Below are positions 34,937 through 43,301 of a stretch of 54,480 nucleotides of DNA, piece after piece (the first letter of the stretch is position 1; the number at the start of each line of letters is the position of its first letter). This DNA is from Cytobacillus stercorigallinarum (GTDB lineage Bacteria; Bacillota; Bacilli; Bacillales; Cytobacillaceae). Below the pieces are notes generated by a model. The model ran no database searches and was not told the DNA's origin. It saw only the letters and a list, made by a program, of their open reading frames with translations. The stretch lies in assembly GCF_014836495.1 (NCBI RefSeq), contig NZ_JACSQT010000014.1, positions 1 to 54,480 of the forward strand. The letters are read 5' to 3'. The position numbers were made by a program, and so were the translations under genes.

Positions 34937-35821
34937 ATGAAGAAGTGGGGATTTTTTTTAGCCATTATTTTATTTTTATTAATAGCCGTCAATCAATATC
35001 TTACTTCCAATAAAGTCAATTTATTAAAGGATGATATTGAATACGCCAATGAGGAGAACGAAAATAATGATTTCAAGCCCATACCTTCTAATCGAAATTT
35101 AACTTTGGAAGAAGATATGATACACGATGGTCAGTTATTACTTGTTAATGAAGACCATCCATTGAAGAAAAATACGATACTAGACGATGTTGTCAACGTA
35201 TTTGAATATGATGAAATGAATAAAGAATTTGGCCTTATCGATGCTAATATTGAATTATCGATAGATTTATTAAAACGATTTAATGACATGATACATGCAG
35301 CTAACAAAGAAGGGGATTATCAATTTTTACTAACGAGTGGTTATCGAGGCTGGGACACACAACAAGCGCTGTATCAGGAAAAAGGTTCAGATTACGCTCT
35401 ACCTGCTGGCTATAGTGAGCATAATTTCGGGCTTGCCCTTGATGTTGGATCTCAGACAACAACGATGTATAAAGCAAAGGAAGCCGAATGGTTAGAAGAA
35501 AAGGCGTGGATGTATGGTTTTATTTTACGATACCCTGAGAATAAAAGTGATATTACCGGTATTTCATATGAGCCATGGCATATTCGCTATGTTGGCTTGC
35601 CACATAGTGCAGTAATGCATGAGAAAAATCTTGTATTAGAGGAATATTTAAGACTGCTAGAAACAGAGAAGACAATTGACTTTACATTAGGTGATGTAAC
35701 TTATCATATTCAATATTACCCGGTCCATGATAGCAAAACTATTACCTTACCGGATGACGATTACTATCAAATTTCTGGTGATAATAAAGAAGGTGTGATA
35801 GTCACTACTTACTCTATTTAA
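34937..35821 (+). CDS. VanY-type D-alanyl-D-alanine carboxypeptidase
   Basis: This 294-residue membrane-anchored peptidase has an N-terminal signal anchor (about 5-20) and a zinc-dependent VanY (peptidase M15B) domain. Metal and catalytic motifs are SGYRGWDTQQALY, SEHNFGLALDVG (SxHxxGxAxD) and EPWHIRYVG. It trims the terminal D-Ala from peptidoglycan stem peptides, which reduces vancomycin binding sites. GAAGGAGGA precedes the ATG. A 94-base gap after vanS could hold its own VanR-controlled promoter. No vanH, vanA or vanX lies nearby. Confidence 0.9.
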   Translation: MKKWGFFLAIILFLLIAVNQYLTSNKVNLLKDDIEYANEENENNDFKPIPSNRNLTLEEDMIHDGQLLLVNEDHPLKKNTILDDVVNVFEYDEMNKEFGLIDANIELSIDLLKRFNDMIHAANKEGDYQFLLTSGYRGWDTQQALYQEKGSDYALPAGYSEHNFGLALDVGSQTTTMYKAKEAEWLEEKAWMYGFILRYPENKSDITGISYEPWHIRYVGLPHSAVMHEKNLVLEEYLRLLETEKTIDFTLGDVTYHIQYYPVHDSKTITLPDDDYYQISGDNKEGVIVTTYSI

Positions 35822-35873
35822 AAAAATAACAGAGCTTTGACCATACTAAAACATGAGAAACAAGAAAATTACC

Positions 35874-35909
35874 CGAGTGATGTGCACAATTCAGCATGCA
35901 CACCACTCG
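35874..35909 (-). terminator. Terminator between convergent vanY and DUF3885 genes
   Basis: CGAGTGATGTGCA and TGCACACCACTCG pair over 13 positions with one mismatch. The minus strand continues with TAATTTTC, so it serves mainly the DUF3885 gene. Confidence 0.65.
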
Positions 35910-35940
35910 AGTATAATTAAGCAGGACTTCATAACCGTTG

Positions 35941-36621
35941 TTATAATACATCTTTCTCCATACCCAATCTTTGAACCACATCTGCTCGATCGACTTCATC
36001 AATCCAGTTACCATACTTTTCATATAGCTGCCTCAGTATCTGAACATTGCGGGCAATGACTTCACAGCCGCGATCATCGTATATGAAAAAAATGACATCT
36101 CTCGTTAAATTAATCAAGAAAACATCTGGATAATTGACATGATAACCACCAAAACGTGGTTTTAAAGGAAAGTCTTCATGAGCAGCTGCTTTTATAAGTG
36201 ATTCTATTTGTATGTCTCGGCACTGACATAATAAAGAGAATTGCTTTAATTGGTATACGTCTGCATCCTCCGCTTCAAAAGGGTAAGGCATGGTTTCCAC
36301 CTGAAGTTGATACAACTTTTTACATTGCTTCAAATGAGATTGGTAAACCTTTAATTTTCTCGTTCTCTTTTCTTTTTCAACCATTTTATACATATTAGTC
36401 ACTAGCATCACTTCATCCTCGCTAGCAAATAACTCATTAAAAAGGGTTGTTGCCTGTTCATAAACAAGCTCAAATCTATCCATATTTAACTGACCTTGTT
36501 CGTTAAATTGGTAGATTTCTTTAGCGAACGTGAAAGGAATACCGATATTCCATTGCTGATAAATACTTGGCATTAGTTTTAATCCTGGAAAATGAGACTG
36601 CAAATAGTTTGATAACTCCAT
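35941..36621 (-). CDS. DUF3885 domain protein
   Basis: This 226-residue cytoplasmic protein has no signal or membrane segment. The C-terminal half contains VFLINLTRDVIFFIYDDRG and CEVIARNVQILRQLYEKYG, which I recognise as the DUF3885 signature. Its biochemical role is unknown; proteins of this type are often lone genes in Bacillus. It begins 12 bases after the ycsI-like gene ... reading the other way round, its start lies just downstream of that gene's stop, so it may be the distal gene of the oxoprolinase operon. Confidence 0.7.
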   Translation of the reverse strand: MELSNYLQSHFPGLKLMPSIYQQWNIGIPFTFAKEIYQFNEQGQLNMDRFELVYEQATTLFNELFASEDEVMLVTNMYKMVEKEKRTRKLKVYQSHLKQCKKLYQLQVETMPYPFEAEDADVYQLKQFSLLCQCRDIQIESLIKAAAHEDFPLKPRFGGYHVNYPDVFLINLTRDVIFFIYDDRGCEVIARNVQILRQLYEKYGNWIDEVDRADVVQRLGMEKDVL

Positions 36622-36633
36622 AGAAGCCCTTTC

Positions 36634-37428
36634 TTACATGATTGCATATTGTTCATTTAACACATCTGTAATAAACATATGACCAGGTGCATGCGTAATC
36701 ATAATCTCTGGTTTTGCCCGCATCGCCACCGCTTGTGGGGTCACGCCACATGCCCAAAATACAGGAACTTCTCCATCTTTAATGGTCACCGCATCTCCGA
36801 ACTCAGGCTTGTTAATATCTTTAATCCCTATTTTTTCAGGATTTCCTAAATGTACCGGGGCACCGTGGACTGAAGGAAAACGACTCGTTACTTGAATAGC
36901 CCTTATCGCATCCGCTTCTTTCATTGGTCTCATACTTACCACCATCGGGCCTTCAAACATACCAGATTTTACACATTCAATATTAGTTTCATACATAGGC
37001 ACATTGCAGTTTTCTTCAATATGCCTGATTGGAATATGATTATTTAACAGCGCTTCTTCAAAAGTAAAGCTACATCCAATTAGGAAGCCAACCATATCTG
37101 TGCGCCAATAACCGGTTGCATCCTGCACCTCATCCACAAGTTCTCCATGCTTATATATACGGTACTTAGGGATATCTGTCATAATATTGCCGTTTGGTGC
37201 GGCTAACTTTGGGATAACTGATCCGACCTCTGTTACATCTATAATCGGACAAGGCTTTTGGTTTCTTTGACAAAATAATAAAAAGTCAAAGGCAAGTTCT
37301 TTTGGTAATACAGCTAAATTCGCTTGGATAAAGCCATTAGCAATGCCAGCAGTGGGCTGCTTCCAATGACCATCCCTAATCTGCTTACGTGCTTCTTCAG
37401 GACTTACTGTTGTTAAATTCAATCTCAT
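36634..37428 (-). CDS. DUF1445 / YcsI-family putative hydro-lyase
   Basis: This 264-residue protein of the DUF1445 (YcsI) family has conserved stretches TAGIANGFIQANLAVLP and FLIGCSFTFEEALL (with a conserved Cys). The family pattern continues with WACGVTPQAVAM and ITHAPGHMFITD. A related domain forms part of mammalian D-glutamate cyclase, which interconverts D-glutamate and 5-oxo-D-proline. Its place in a 5-oxoprolinase operon makes a role in that chemistry attractive but unproven. It is 17 bases after the NRAMP-like permease gene. Confidence 0.86.
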   Translation of the reverse strand: MRLNLTTVSPEEARKQIRDGHWKQPTAGIANGFIQANLAVLPKELAFDFLLFCQRNQKPCPIIDVTEVGSVIPKLAAPNGNIMTDIPKYRIYKHGELVDEVQDATGYWRTDMVGFLIGCSFTFEEALLNNHIPIRHIEENCNVPMYETNIECVKSGMFEGPMVVSMRPMKEADAIRAIQVTSRFPSVHGAPVHLGNPEKIGIKDINKPEFGDAVTIKDGEVPVFWACGVTPQAVAMRAKPEIMITHAPGHMFITDVLNEQYAIM

Positions 37429-37445
37429 TCACACCTTTCAGGCTC

Positions 37446-38636
37446 TTATTCAAACAATTGTGGAATACCATTAATTAAAGAGTAACCGCCCATTAATGCC
37501 ATAACAATGACAATTAGTAGTCCAAAAAGGGTTAACCATAAAGGATGTTTATAGTCACCGACAATCTTCGCCTTATGTGCAGCAATTAACATCACACCTA
37601 GAGCGATAGGCAAAATGAGTCCATTTAATGAACCAACTAATACGAGAATCTTTACCGGTTGTCCAATCAAGACAAATACTAAGGTTGATATGGCGATAAA
37701 ACCGACCGTAAACCACTTCGCATTTTTATCAATAAAATGGGTGAATGTCCGTATAAATGAGACAGATGTATAAGCTGCACCAACAACAGATGTCACCGCT
37801 GCTGCCCACATAATCACACCAAATATTTTATAGCCAACATTGCCGGCAGCATGTTGAAACACAGATGCAGCTGGATTATCAGGATTTAATGGTAACCCTT
37901 GAGAAACAATCCCTAAAGCAGCTAAGAAAAGGAAAATTCTCATAAGTGAGGCAATTCCGATGGCACTCACTGCACTTCTTGTGACTTGAGGTAAAGCTTC
38001 TTTCCCTTTAATACCAGCATCTAATAAACGATGGCCACCAGCAAAGGTAATATAACCACCAACTGTTCCACCTACTAGAGTAACAATAGCTAAAACATCG
38101 ATAGTCTCAGGTACAAAAGTGCGTACTACAGCTTCACCAACTGGCGGAGAAGAAACAAACATAACATAGACCATTAGACCAATCATAATAAAGCCCATTA
38201 ATTGGGCAAAACGGTCCATCATCTTTCCTGCCTCACGAACAACAAAGATAGCAATGGCAATTAAACCACTCAATAACGCACCTAATTCTGGAGAAACACC
38301 AAATAATACATTCGTTCCGAGTCCTGCTCCGGCAATATTTCCGATATTAAATGCGAGTCCCCCCATCACAATGAGTATAGCTAAAAAATATCCTAAGCCC
38401 GGTAAAACCTGATTAGCGATATCTTGAGCTTTCTTTTCTGAGACGGCTAGAATTCGCCAAATATTCAATTGCGCACCAATATCAATGATAATAGAAATTA
38501 ATATGACAAAACCAAAACTTGCAACGAGTTTTTCTGTAAAAACAGTAGTTTGTGTTAAAAAGCCTGGCCCTATGGCTGAGGTAGCCATTAGGAAGGCTGC
38601 ACCCAAAATAATACTTCTTGTAGACTGTGTTTTCAT
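37446..38636 (-). CDS. NRAMP-like permease of the oxoprolinase operon (YcsG-like)
   Basis: This 396-residue permease has about eleven helices and is related to NRAMP metal transporters. The first helix reads [13 protein letters not shown] where true NRAMP proteins have a DPGN metal motif. I see no MPH motif in helix 6 either, so manganese or iron transport is unlikely. Its ATG overlaps the pxpA stop by four bases (ATGA), tying it to 5-oxoproline use. Uptake of oxoproline or a related compound is the natural guess. Confidence 0.82.
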   Translation of the reverse strand: MKTQSTRSIILGAAFLMATSAIGPGFLTQTTVFTEKLVASFGFVILISIIIDIGAQLNIWRILAVSEKKAQDIANQVLPGLGYFLAILIVMGGLAFNIGNIAGAGLGTNVLFGVSPELGALLSGLIAIAIFVVREAGKMMDRFAQLMGFIMIGLMVYVMFVSSPPVGEAVVRTFVPETIDVLAIVTLVGGTVGGYITFAGGHRLLDAGIKGKEALPQVTRSAVSAIGIASLMRIFLFLAALGIVSQGLPLNPDNPAASVFQHAAGNVGYKIFGVIMWAAAVTSVVGAAYTSVSFIRTFTHFIDKNAKWFTVGFIAISTLVFVLIGQPVKILVLVGSLNGLILPIALGVMLIAAHKAKIVGDYKHPLWLTLFGLLIVIVMALMGGYSLINGIPQLFE

Positions 38637-39400
38637 TCGCTTTCTCCTATTCTTTTCACTTGGATACTCTCTTTTTGAAGTGTTGCATGAATAAGTTTGG
38701 CAAATGCTAGTGCATGTTTACCATCTCCATGAATACAAACGGTATCCGCTAAGATCTCAACATCCTTTCCACTTACCGATGCTACTTTCCCTTCCTTTAC
38801 CATACGTACTACCTGTGCGACCGCTACCTCTTGATCGGTAATTAATGCATTTGATTCTCTCCTTGAAGTCAAGGAACCATCATCCTGATACGTACGATCA
38901 GAAAATACTTCACTAGCAGTTTTTAAGCCGATTTTCTTACCCGCTTTTACTAGCTCACTACCGGCTAAGCCAAATAAAATTAATTCTGGATCGATTTTGT
39001 ACACAGCTTCTGCAATAGCTTCAGACAATTGGGCATCTTTTGCTGCCATATTGAAAAGGGCTCCGTGTGGTTTGACATGTTGCAACTTTCCGCCCTCAGA
39101 CTGTACAAAAGCGGACAATGCGCCAATTTGGTAGACAACAATATCGTACGCTTCTTGAGGGGAGATATTCATTTCCCTTCTGCCAAAGCCCACTAAGTCT
39201 TGTGTTCCTGGATGAGCGCCAATACCCACTTTTTTCTCTAATGCCAGTTTCACTGTTTTACGCATCGTTGTCGCATCACCTGCATGGAAGCCACAAGCAA
39301 TATTTGCACTGGTCACATAATTTAATATTTCCTCATCATTACCAATTGTGTAGTTCCCGAAACTTTCACCCAAATCACAGTTTAAATCAATCTTTGTCAT
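38633..39400 (-). CDS. pxpA: 5-oxoprolinase subunit PxpA (LamB/YcsF family)
   Basis: This 255-residue LamB/YcsF-family protein is one of the three subunits of the bacterial ATP-dependent 5-oxoprolinase, which opens 5-oxo-L-proline to glutamate. Family motifs are [13 protein letters not shown] at the N-terminus, [12 protein letters not shown], and [18 protein letters not shown] follows near the middle and [13 protein letters not shown] near the end. GGAGGATAACG precedes the ATG. It lies 11 bases after pxpC and overlaps the permease gene. Confidence 0.94.
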   Translation of the reverse strand: MTKIDLNCDLGESFGNYTIGNDEEILNYVTSANIACGFHAGDATTMRKTVKLALEKKVGIGAHPGTQDLVGFGRREMNISPQEAYDIVVYQIGALSAFVQSEGGKLQHVKPHGALFNMAAKDAQLSEAIAEAVYKIDPELILFGLAGSELVKAGKKIGLKTASEVFSDRTYQDDGSLTSRRESNALITDQEVAVAQVVRMVKEGKVASVSGKDVEILADTVCIHGDGKHALAFAKLIHATLQKESIQVKRIGESE

Positions 39401-39411
39401 CGTTATCCTCC

Positions 39412-40401
39412 TTATCGATATTTTATTTGGATGCTCTTTTTATACTCATAAAGTCTTTGCTCCTTTTGAATATAGAGCCTTTGAGCTGCTGCAAAAGATA
39501 TCTTTTCAAAATACACTTCTTCTCCAGGCTTTGTCTGAGCCAAAACATGTAAATCGATGGATGCCACTTGCCCAATCTTCGGATAGCCTCCAGTCGTTTG
39601 CCTATCAGCCATTAAGATGATCGGTTGCCCATCAGGTGGTACTTGAATGGTACCCATAGTAACCGCCTCTGAGATCATTTCTTTCTCTTCTGATAATGCG
39701 AGTGCGCTCCCACTCAGGCGATAACCCATGCGGTCAGACTGTGATGCCACTTTATATGGGTGACTGAATAAAGCGATTTTGCTGTCTTTATTAAAAAGAG
39801 AGAATTGTTTCCCTTCAATCACTCTAATTCTTTGATTAGACGGTCTCCTTGTTTGAATCGGTATACTCCACTGCGCTTCAACAAACGGCTTGTCTGGTTG
39901 TTTTAAAGAATCCATGATTTTTCCCGATAACCTACTCTTCTCTTTCAAAGATAATTGATCGCCTTTTTGAAGAGCACGCCCTTTATGACCACCTATATGA
40001 GCTCGTAAGTAAGTAGCATAACTATCCATAACCACCTCGACATCAAATCCACCTGCAATGGCTAGATAAGTCCTACATCCCTCTTTATATGAACCAAATG
40101 TTAATTCACTTTTCGCCTTTACCCATATAGGACGCCACAACCTCACCTTTTGACCATTGATTTGCGGGCCAATATCTCCTCCACAAAGACTAATCAAACA
40201 ATCTTCATGAAAGACAATCCGTGGGCCGATTAATGTCATTTCTAATGTAGGTTGTTCTTCGTTGTTCCCAACAAGCATATTCGCAATCTTATGTGCATCT
40301 TGATCCATGACACCACTAGCGATTACACCATACTTCTGGAAACCTGTTCGCCCAAGATCTTGTACGGTCGTTAATAAACCTGGTTTCTTAATCTCTATCA
40401 T
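39412..40401 (-). CDS. pxpC: 5-oxoprolinase subunit PxpC (KipA family)
   Basis: This 329-residue protein of the biotin-dependent carboxylase-like / KipA family is the third 5-oxoprolinase subunit. The N-terminal [20 protein letters not shown] and the later DRMGYRLSG segment are characteristic. [12 protein letters not shown] follows near residue 275. In B. subtilis the homologue KipA antagonises the sporulation kinase inhibitor KipI, though the metabolic role appears primary. It overlaps pxpB by four bases. Confidence 0.93.
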   Translation of the reverse strand: MIEIKKPGLLTTVQDLGRTGFQKYGVIASGVMDQDAHKIANMLVGNNEEQPTLEMTLIGPRIVFHEDCLISLCGGDIGPQINGQKVRLWRPIWVKAKSELTFGSYKEGCRTYLAIAGGFDVEVVMDSYATYLRAHIGGHKGRALQKGDQLSLKEKSRLSGKIMDSLKQPDKPFVEAQWSIPIQTRRPSNQRIRVIEGKQFSLFNKDSKIALFSHPYKVASQSDRMGYRLSGSALALSEEKEMISEAVTMGTIQVPPDGQPIILMADRQTTGGYPKIGQVASIDLHVLAQTKPGEEVYFEKISFAAAQRLYIQKEQRLYEYKKSIQIKYR

Positions 40402-41111
40402 GACTGTTCAGCCTCCAATTGCTTGTACTCCTCAAAGCTAATTGGCTTAAATTGAATGCGATCCCCAGCTCTTAGCAATGTTGGCATTTCTCCCTCTGGA
40501 GTAAATAATTCGATTGGTGTCCTTCCGATCAATTGCCAACCCCCAGGTGTTTCAATAGGATATACACCTGTTTGCATCCCTGCAATCCCAACAGTCCGAG
40601 CTGGAATTTGTAGCCTTGGTGATTTCCTTCTGGGTGCCGCAATCTTTTCAGACATCCCACCGATAAATGGAAATCCGGGGGCAAAACCAATCATATGGAC
40701 CAAATAATCACCAGCTGCATGAATCGTAATTACTTCATCGGGTGTTAGGTGATTTAACCGGGCAACTTCATCTAAATCGGGCCCAAACTCCCCACCATAA
40801 CAGACAGGAATGTCAATTTTCCTGGAAGATAGATGAGTTTGTATATCCACAGATTTTAATAATTCATGCAGTTCTGCACAGACAAATTCATAAGGCAGTT
40901 GGTCTTTACCGCATAATTGACTAACCTTCCAAATATCATAAAAAACTGCAATATTCGTATAAGCAGGAATACATTCCTTCAGCCACGGTAAGCGTTGACC
41001 CTCGAGAAAATGCGAGAACATTTGAATATGTTGTTGAGTTTCAGATGAAATCTGATCCCCTAATTCTATGAGCAAAGCTTGATCTCCCAACGGACAAAAG
41101 CGCCATTTCAA
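40398..41111 (-). CDS. pxpB: 5-oxoprolinase subunit PxpB (KipI family)
   Basis: This 237-residue KipI-family protein is the first gene of the pxpBCA operon. Typical stretches are FCPLGDQALLIELGDQIS at the start, IPVCYGGEFGPDLDEVA, and GFAPGFPFIGG. The end has GGWQLIGRTP and the LLRAGDRIQFKPIS segment. The start is a TTG at 41111 behind GGAGGGG. The homologous KipI of B. subtilis also inhibits kinase A, so a side role in sporulation timing is conceivable here. Confidence 0.93.
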   Translation of the reverse strand: MKWRFCPLGDQALLIELGDQISSETQQHIQMFSHFLEGQRLPWLKECIPAYTNIAVFYDIWKVSQLCGKDQLPYEFVCAELHELLKSVDIQTHLSSRKIDIPVCYGGEFGPDLDEVARLNHLTPDEVITIHAAGDYLVHMIGFAPGFPFIGGMSEKIAAPRRKSPRLQIPARTVGIAGMQTGVYPIETPGGWQLIGRTPIELFTPEGEMPTLLRAGDRIQFKPISFEEYKQLEAEQS

Positions 41112-41169
41112 TTTACACCCCTCCTTTATATAGGTTGTTCAGTTTATTTATAAAAAACCAAATTATACT

Positions 41170-41193
41170 AATAATCTATTTTTACAGATTATT
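41170..41193. repeat. Inverted repeat upstream of the oxoprolinase operon
   Basis: AATAATCT and AGATTATT are exact 8-bp arms with an 8-base spacer, lying about 60 bases before pxpB in its promoter region. A TetR-family gene is the next gene upstream, so the repeat could be its operator. No T run of terminator type follows. Confidence 0.4.
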
Positions 41194-41301
41194 TTATTTA
41201 AATAATACAATAAAGTATTTAAAATAAAAAGCAACTCTAACGATATTTACTATTTTTCATAAAAAAAGGTTGTTAGCATTGCTGTATTGAAGACATGCTT
41301 T

Positions 41302-41847
41302 TTAGTTTTTTGTATTTAATGGATACTGCTTCATCAAGTTCGTGATTTGATTACAAAAATGAGTAGCGTTTTTCTCACAATCCTCTTTTACCCAGTTTAG
41401 TATAATTTTAGTGAAACCGCCGATTTGAAATTGAATTAAGTATTCTGCAATATCAACGTCAGTGAATACTTCCTCTAGCCCTTCTTCTATCATTTCAATG
41501 AATTCTTCCATAACTAAGTATTCCAAATCATGCGCAAATAGTTTTCTCAACACTGGCTTTTGTAGTTCTGTAATCATAAATATCATATGGATCATTTGTC
41601 CTATAGTTAGGTTGTCTTGTCTCTTCCTCATATTGAATAAATCTCGATACAATTGACGTAAATAGATGCGAATAATATCTTCTTTTGTTCCAAAGTTTCT
41701 ATAAAAAGTTACTCGTGCAATCCCTGCTTGTTTCGTAATTGCCGATATTTTTATTTCACGAAATTGGCATTGATTCATCAAATCCATTAAAGCATTGCAC
41801 ACAATCTCTCGTGTTTTGGTTACTTGCTTATTCGTTGCATCATTCAA
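41302..41847 (-). CDS. TetR-family transcriptional regulator
   Basis: This 181-residue TetR-type repressor has an N-terminal helix-turn-helix (about 12-58, with ISAITKQAGIARVTFYRNFGTK). The C-terminal helical domain resembles the TetR_C_34 / DhaS group. The start is a TTG at 41847, seven bases after AAGGAG. It lies upstream of the oxoprolinase operon on the same strand and is divergent from the LysR gene, so either may be its target. The ligand is unknown. Confidence 0.86.
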   Translation of the reverse strand: MNDATNKQVTKTREIVCNALMDLMNQCQFREIKISAITKQAGIARVTFYRNFGTKEDIIRIYLRQLYRDLFNMRKRQDNLTIGQMIHMIFMITELQKPVLRKLFAHDLEYLVMEEFIEMIEEGLEEVFTDVDIAEYLIQFQIGGFTKIILNWVKEDCEKNATHFCNQITNLMKQYPLNTKN

Positions 41848-42073
41848 TTGTCTACTCCTTTTAAGGATATTATTTACTATCTCTCTATAAACACAATTGT
41901 TCTAACCTAGTTCTAAATGCTCAACAAACCTAACGAAATACATTCTTTTTACCTATATCGTATTTATTTTAACATAAAACACGCTAGAAAAAACCTGCTC
42001 AAAAATATATAGATAGAATCGACGAATTAACAGTATACTAATTTTTGAATCCAAGAAAAATAGGTGATAGTAA

Positions 42074-42970
42074 ATGACCTTTGATCAACTAAAACATTTT
42101 TCAACTGTGGCAAAAACACAATCATTCACTGTAGCAGCTCATGAACTTTTCCTTTCGATATCGGCATTAAGCCAATCCATCAGTAGTTTAGAGACTGAGC
42201 TAGGGCTGACGTTATTTAAACGCTCGCGTTCTGGTGCCCATTTAACTGCTGAAGGCGCTCTGTTAATTGAAAAGGCAGAGGAAATCATGAAGATGGCGGA
42301 AGAATTTCAAACGATCGCACAAGCGCAAACAGAAAAACTCCAAGGACATCTTCGTATTTCTACGATTCCAGGTCCTTCAAACGCCCTACTTGCAGCCGTA
42401 TTTTCTTTTAAAAAAGAACACCCAAATGTCTCAATAGAGCTTCAAGAGTTAGGACCAAAGGAAATAACCGAAAAACTAATCAATGAAGAAATAGACGTGG
42501 GTATGCTTGTTGTTGGGCCATCTTCTGAAGTAAATGAAGATAAATTCCACTTTGAACCTCTACTAGAAGGCTATATGGTTGCTGGTGTGCAGGCCCATTC
42601 CACCCTTGCTAAAAAGCCTTTTATTTCAAAAAAGGATTTATCAAGATATCCGATTATTTTATATCAAGATGCTTATCTTAGTCAGACAATCAAACAGCTT
42701 CTTGATCACAATAGCGAAAGAAATTTAGTTGTAAAAACCAATCATACAAATGCGATTACCCAATGGGTATCGAGTGGTAATGCGATAACGATTGGACTTG
42801 ATTATTCATTTCAACATATTGATGGGATTACAGGGGTAAAAATACAAGAATTAAAAGAGGAAAAAGTTCACTACGGCTGGGTTCATTTAAAGAAAAAACA
42901 TATAAACCGACTGACAGATATTTTCCTTGAAACATTAAATCAGGAAATAAACAAACTTCTTGCACAATAA
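42074..42970 (+). CDS. LysR-family transcriptional regulator
   Basis: This 298-residue regulator has an N-terminal winged helix-turn-helix (FSTVAKTQSFTVAAHELFLS, then SALSQSISSLETELG) and a LysR substrate-binding domain (about 88-295). Its neighbours are a divergent TetR gene and, after about 330 bases, the convergent GntP/glycerate kinase operon, so no target is obvious. It may control its own or distant genes. Confidence 0.87.
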   Translation: MTFDQLKHFSTVAKTQSFTVAAHELFLSISALSQSISSLETELGLTLFKRSRSGAHLTAEGALLIEKAEEIMKMAEEFQTIAQAQTEKLQGHLRISTIPGPSNALLAAVFSFKKEHPNVSIELQELGPKEITEKLINEEIDVGMLVVGPSSEVNEDKFHFEPLLEGYMVAGVQAHSTLAKKPFISKKDLSRYPIILYQDAYLSQTIKQLLDHNSERNLVVKTNHTNAITQWVSSGNAITIGLDYSFQHIDGITGVKIQELKEEKVHYGWVHLKKKHINRLTDIFLETLNQEINKLLAQ

Positions 42971-43131
42971 GAAGCAACCTAAAATAGTACTTAATATTGT
43001 AATAGTGGAACGAAAAATGGGACGTTTACAAATAAAGTAGCGTTCATTACAGTAGTTCTGGCAATTGATATGGCTATAGAAAGGTAATGAATATTAATGT
43101 AAAAGGGGTTTCCCTTGGTTTACAATATATG

Positions 43132-43236
43132 CTACCAATTATGCTTGTAAATGGATTCAGTCTTTTCATCAAATTGCTCTTCCGTTGCTGGTTGAATGGT
43201 CACGCCAGGACAACCGCCGTATGGGCAGCATTTCAT
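43132..43236 (-). CDS. Possible 34-residue cysteine-rich small ORF or gene remnant
   Basis: The minus-strand frame begins MKCCPYGGCPGVTIQPA and ends ESIYKHNW before a TAG. It has three closely spaced cysteines. The composition is protein-like, and the frame stays open upstream through PPAT, but there is no good ribosome binding site before the ATG. It lies downstream of the GntP gene beyond a terminator. It could be a tiny metal- or nucleic-acid-binding protein or the tail of a decayed gene. I do not recognise the family. Confidence 0.3.
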   Translation of the reverse strand: MKCCPYGGCPGVTIQPATEEQFDEKTESIYKHNW

Positions 43237-43262
43237 AGTTGCTGGTGGTAAAGGTGCATAAT

Positions 43263-43298
43263 AAAAAGAGGATGCCTTTATATGGCACCCTCCTTTTT
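43263..43298. terminator. Bidirectional terminator after the glycerate permease gene
   Basis: AAAAAGAGGATGCC and GGCACCCTCCTTTTT pair with one mismatch and flank a 7-base loop, with T runs on both strands. The permease gene ends a few bases to its right. Confidence 0.8.
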
Positions 43299-43301
43299 AT
43301 A

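Larger units (their letters stand above)
42971..43301. other. Intergenic region between LysR gene and glycerate module
   Basis: This 331-base stretch contains a short cysteine-rich minus-strand frame (43132-43236) and a bidirectional terminator at 43263-43298. The rest, 42971-43130, shows no gene, repeat or RNA that I recognise. Confidence 0.5.

Noticed and set aside
33051..35821. A complete vancomycin-resistance operon
   Set aside because: Only VanR, VanS and VanY-like genes are present; no D-lactate dehydrogenase, D-Ala-D-Lac ligase or VanX follows.
37446..38636. Mn2+/Fe2+ NRAMP transporter (MntH)
   Set aside because: The DPGN and MPH metal motifs are missing, and the gene is translationally coupled to oxoprolinase.
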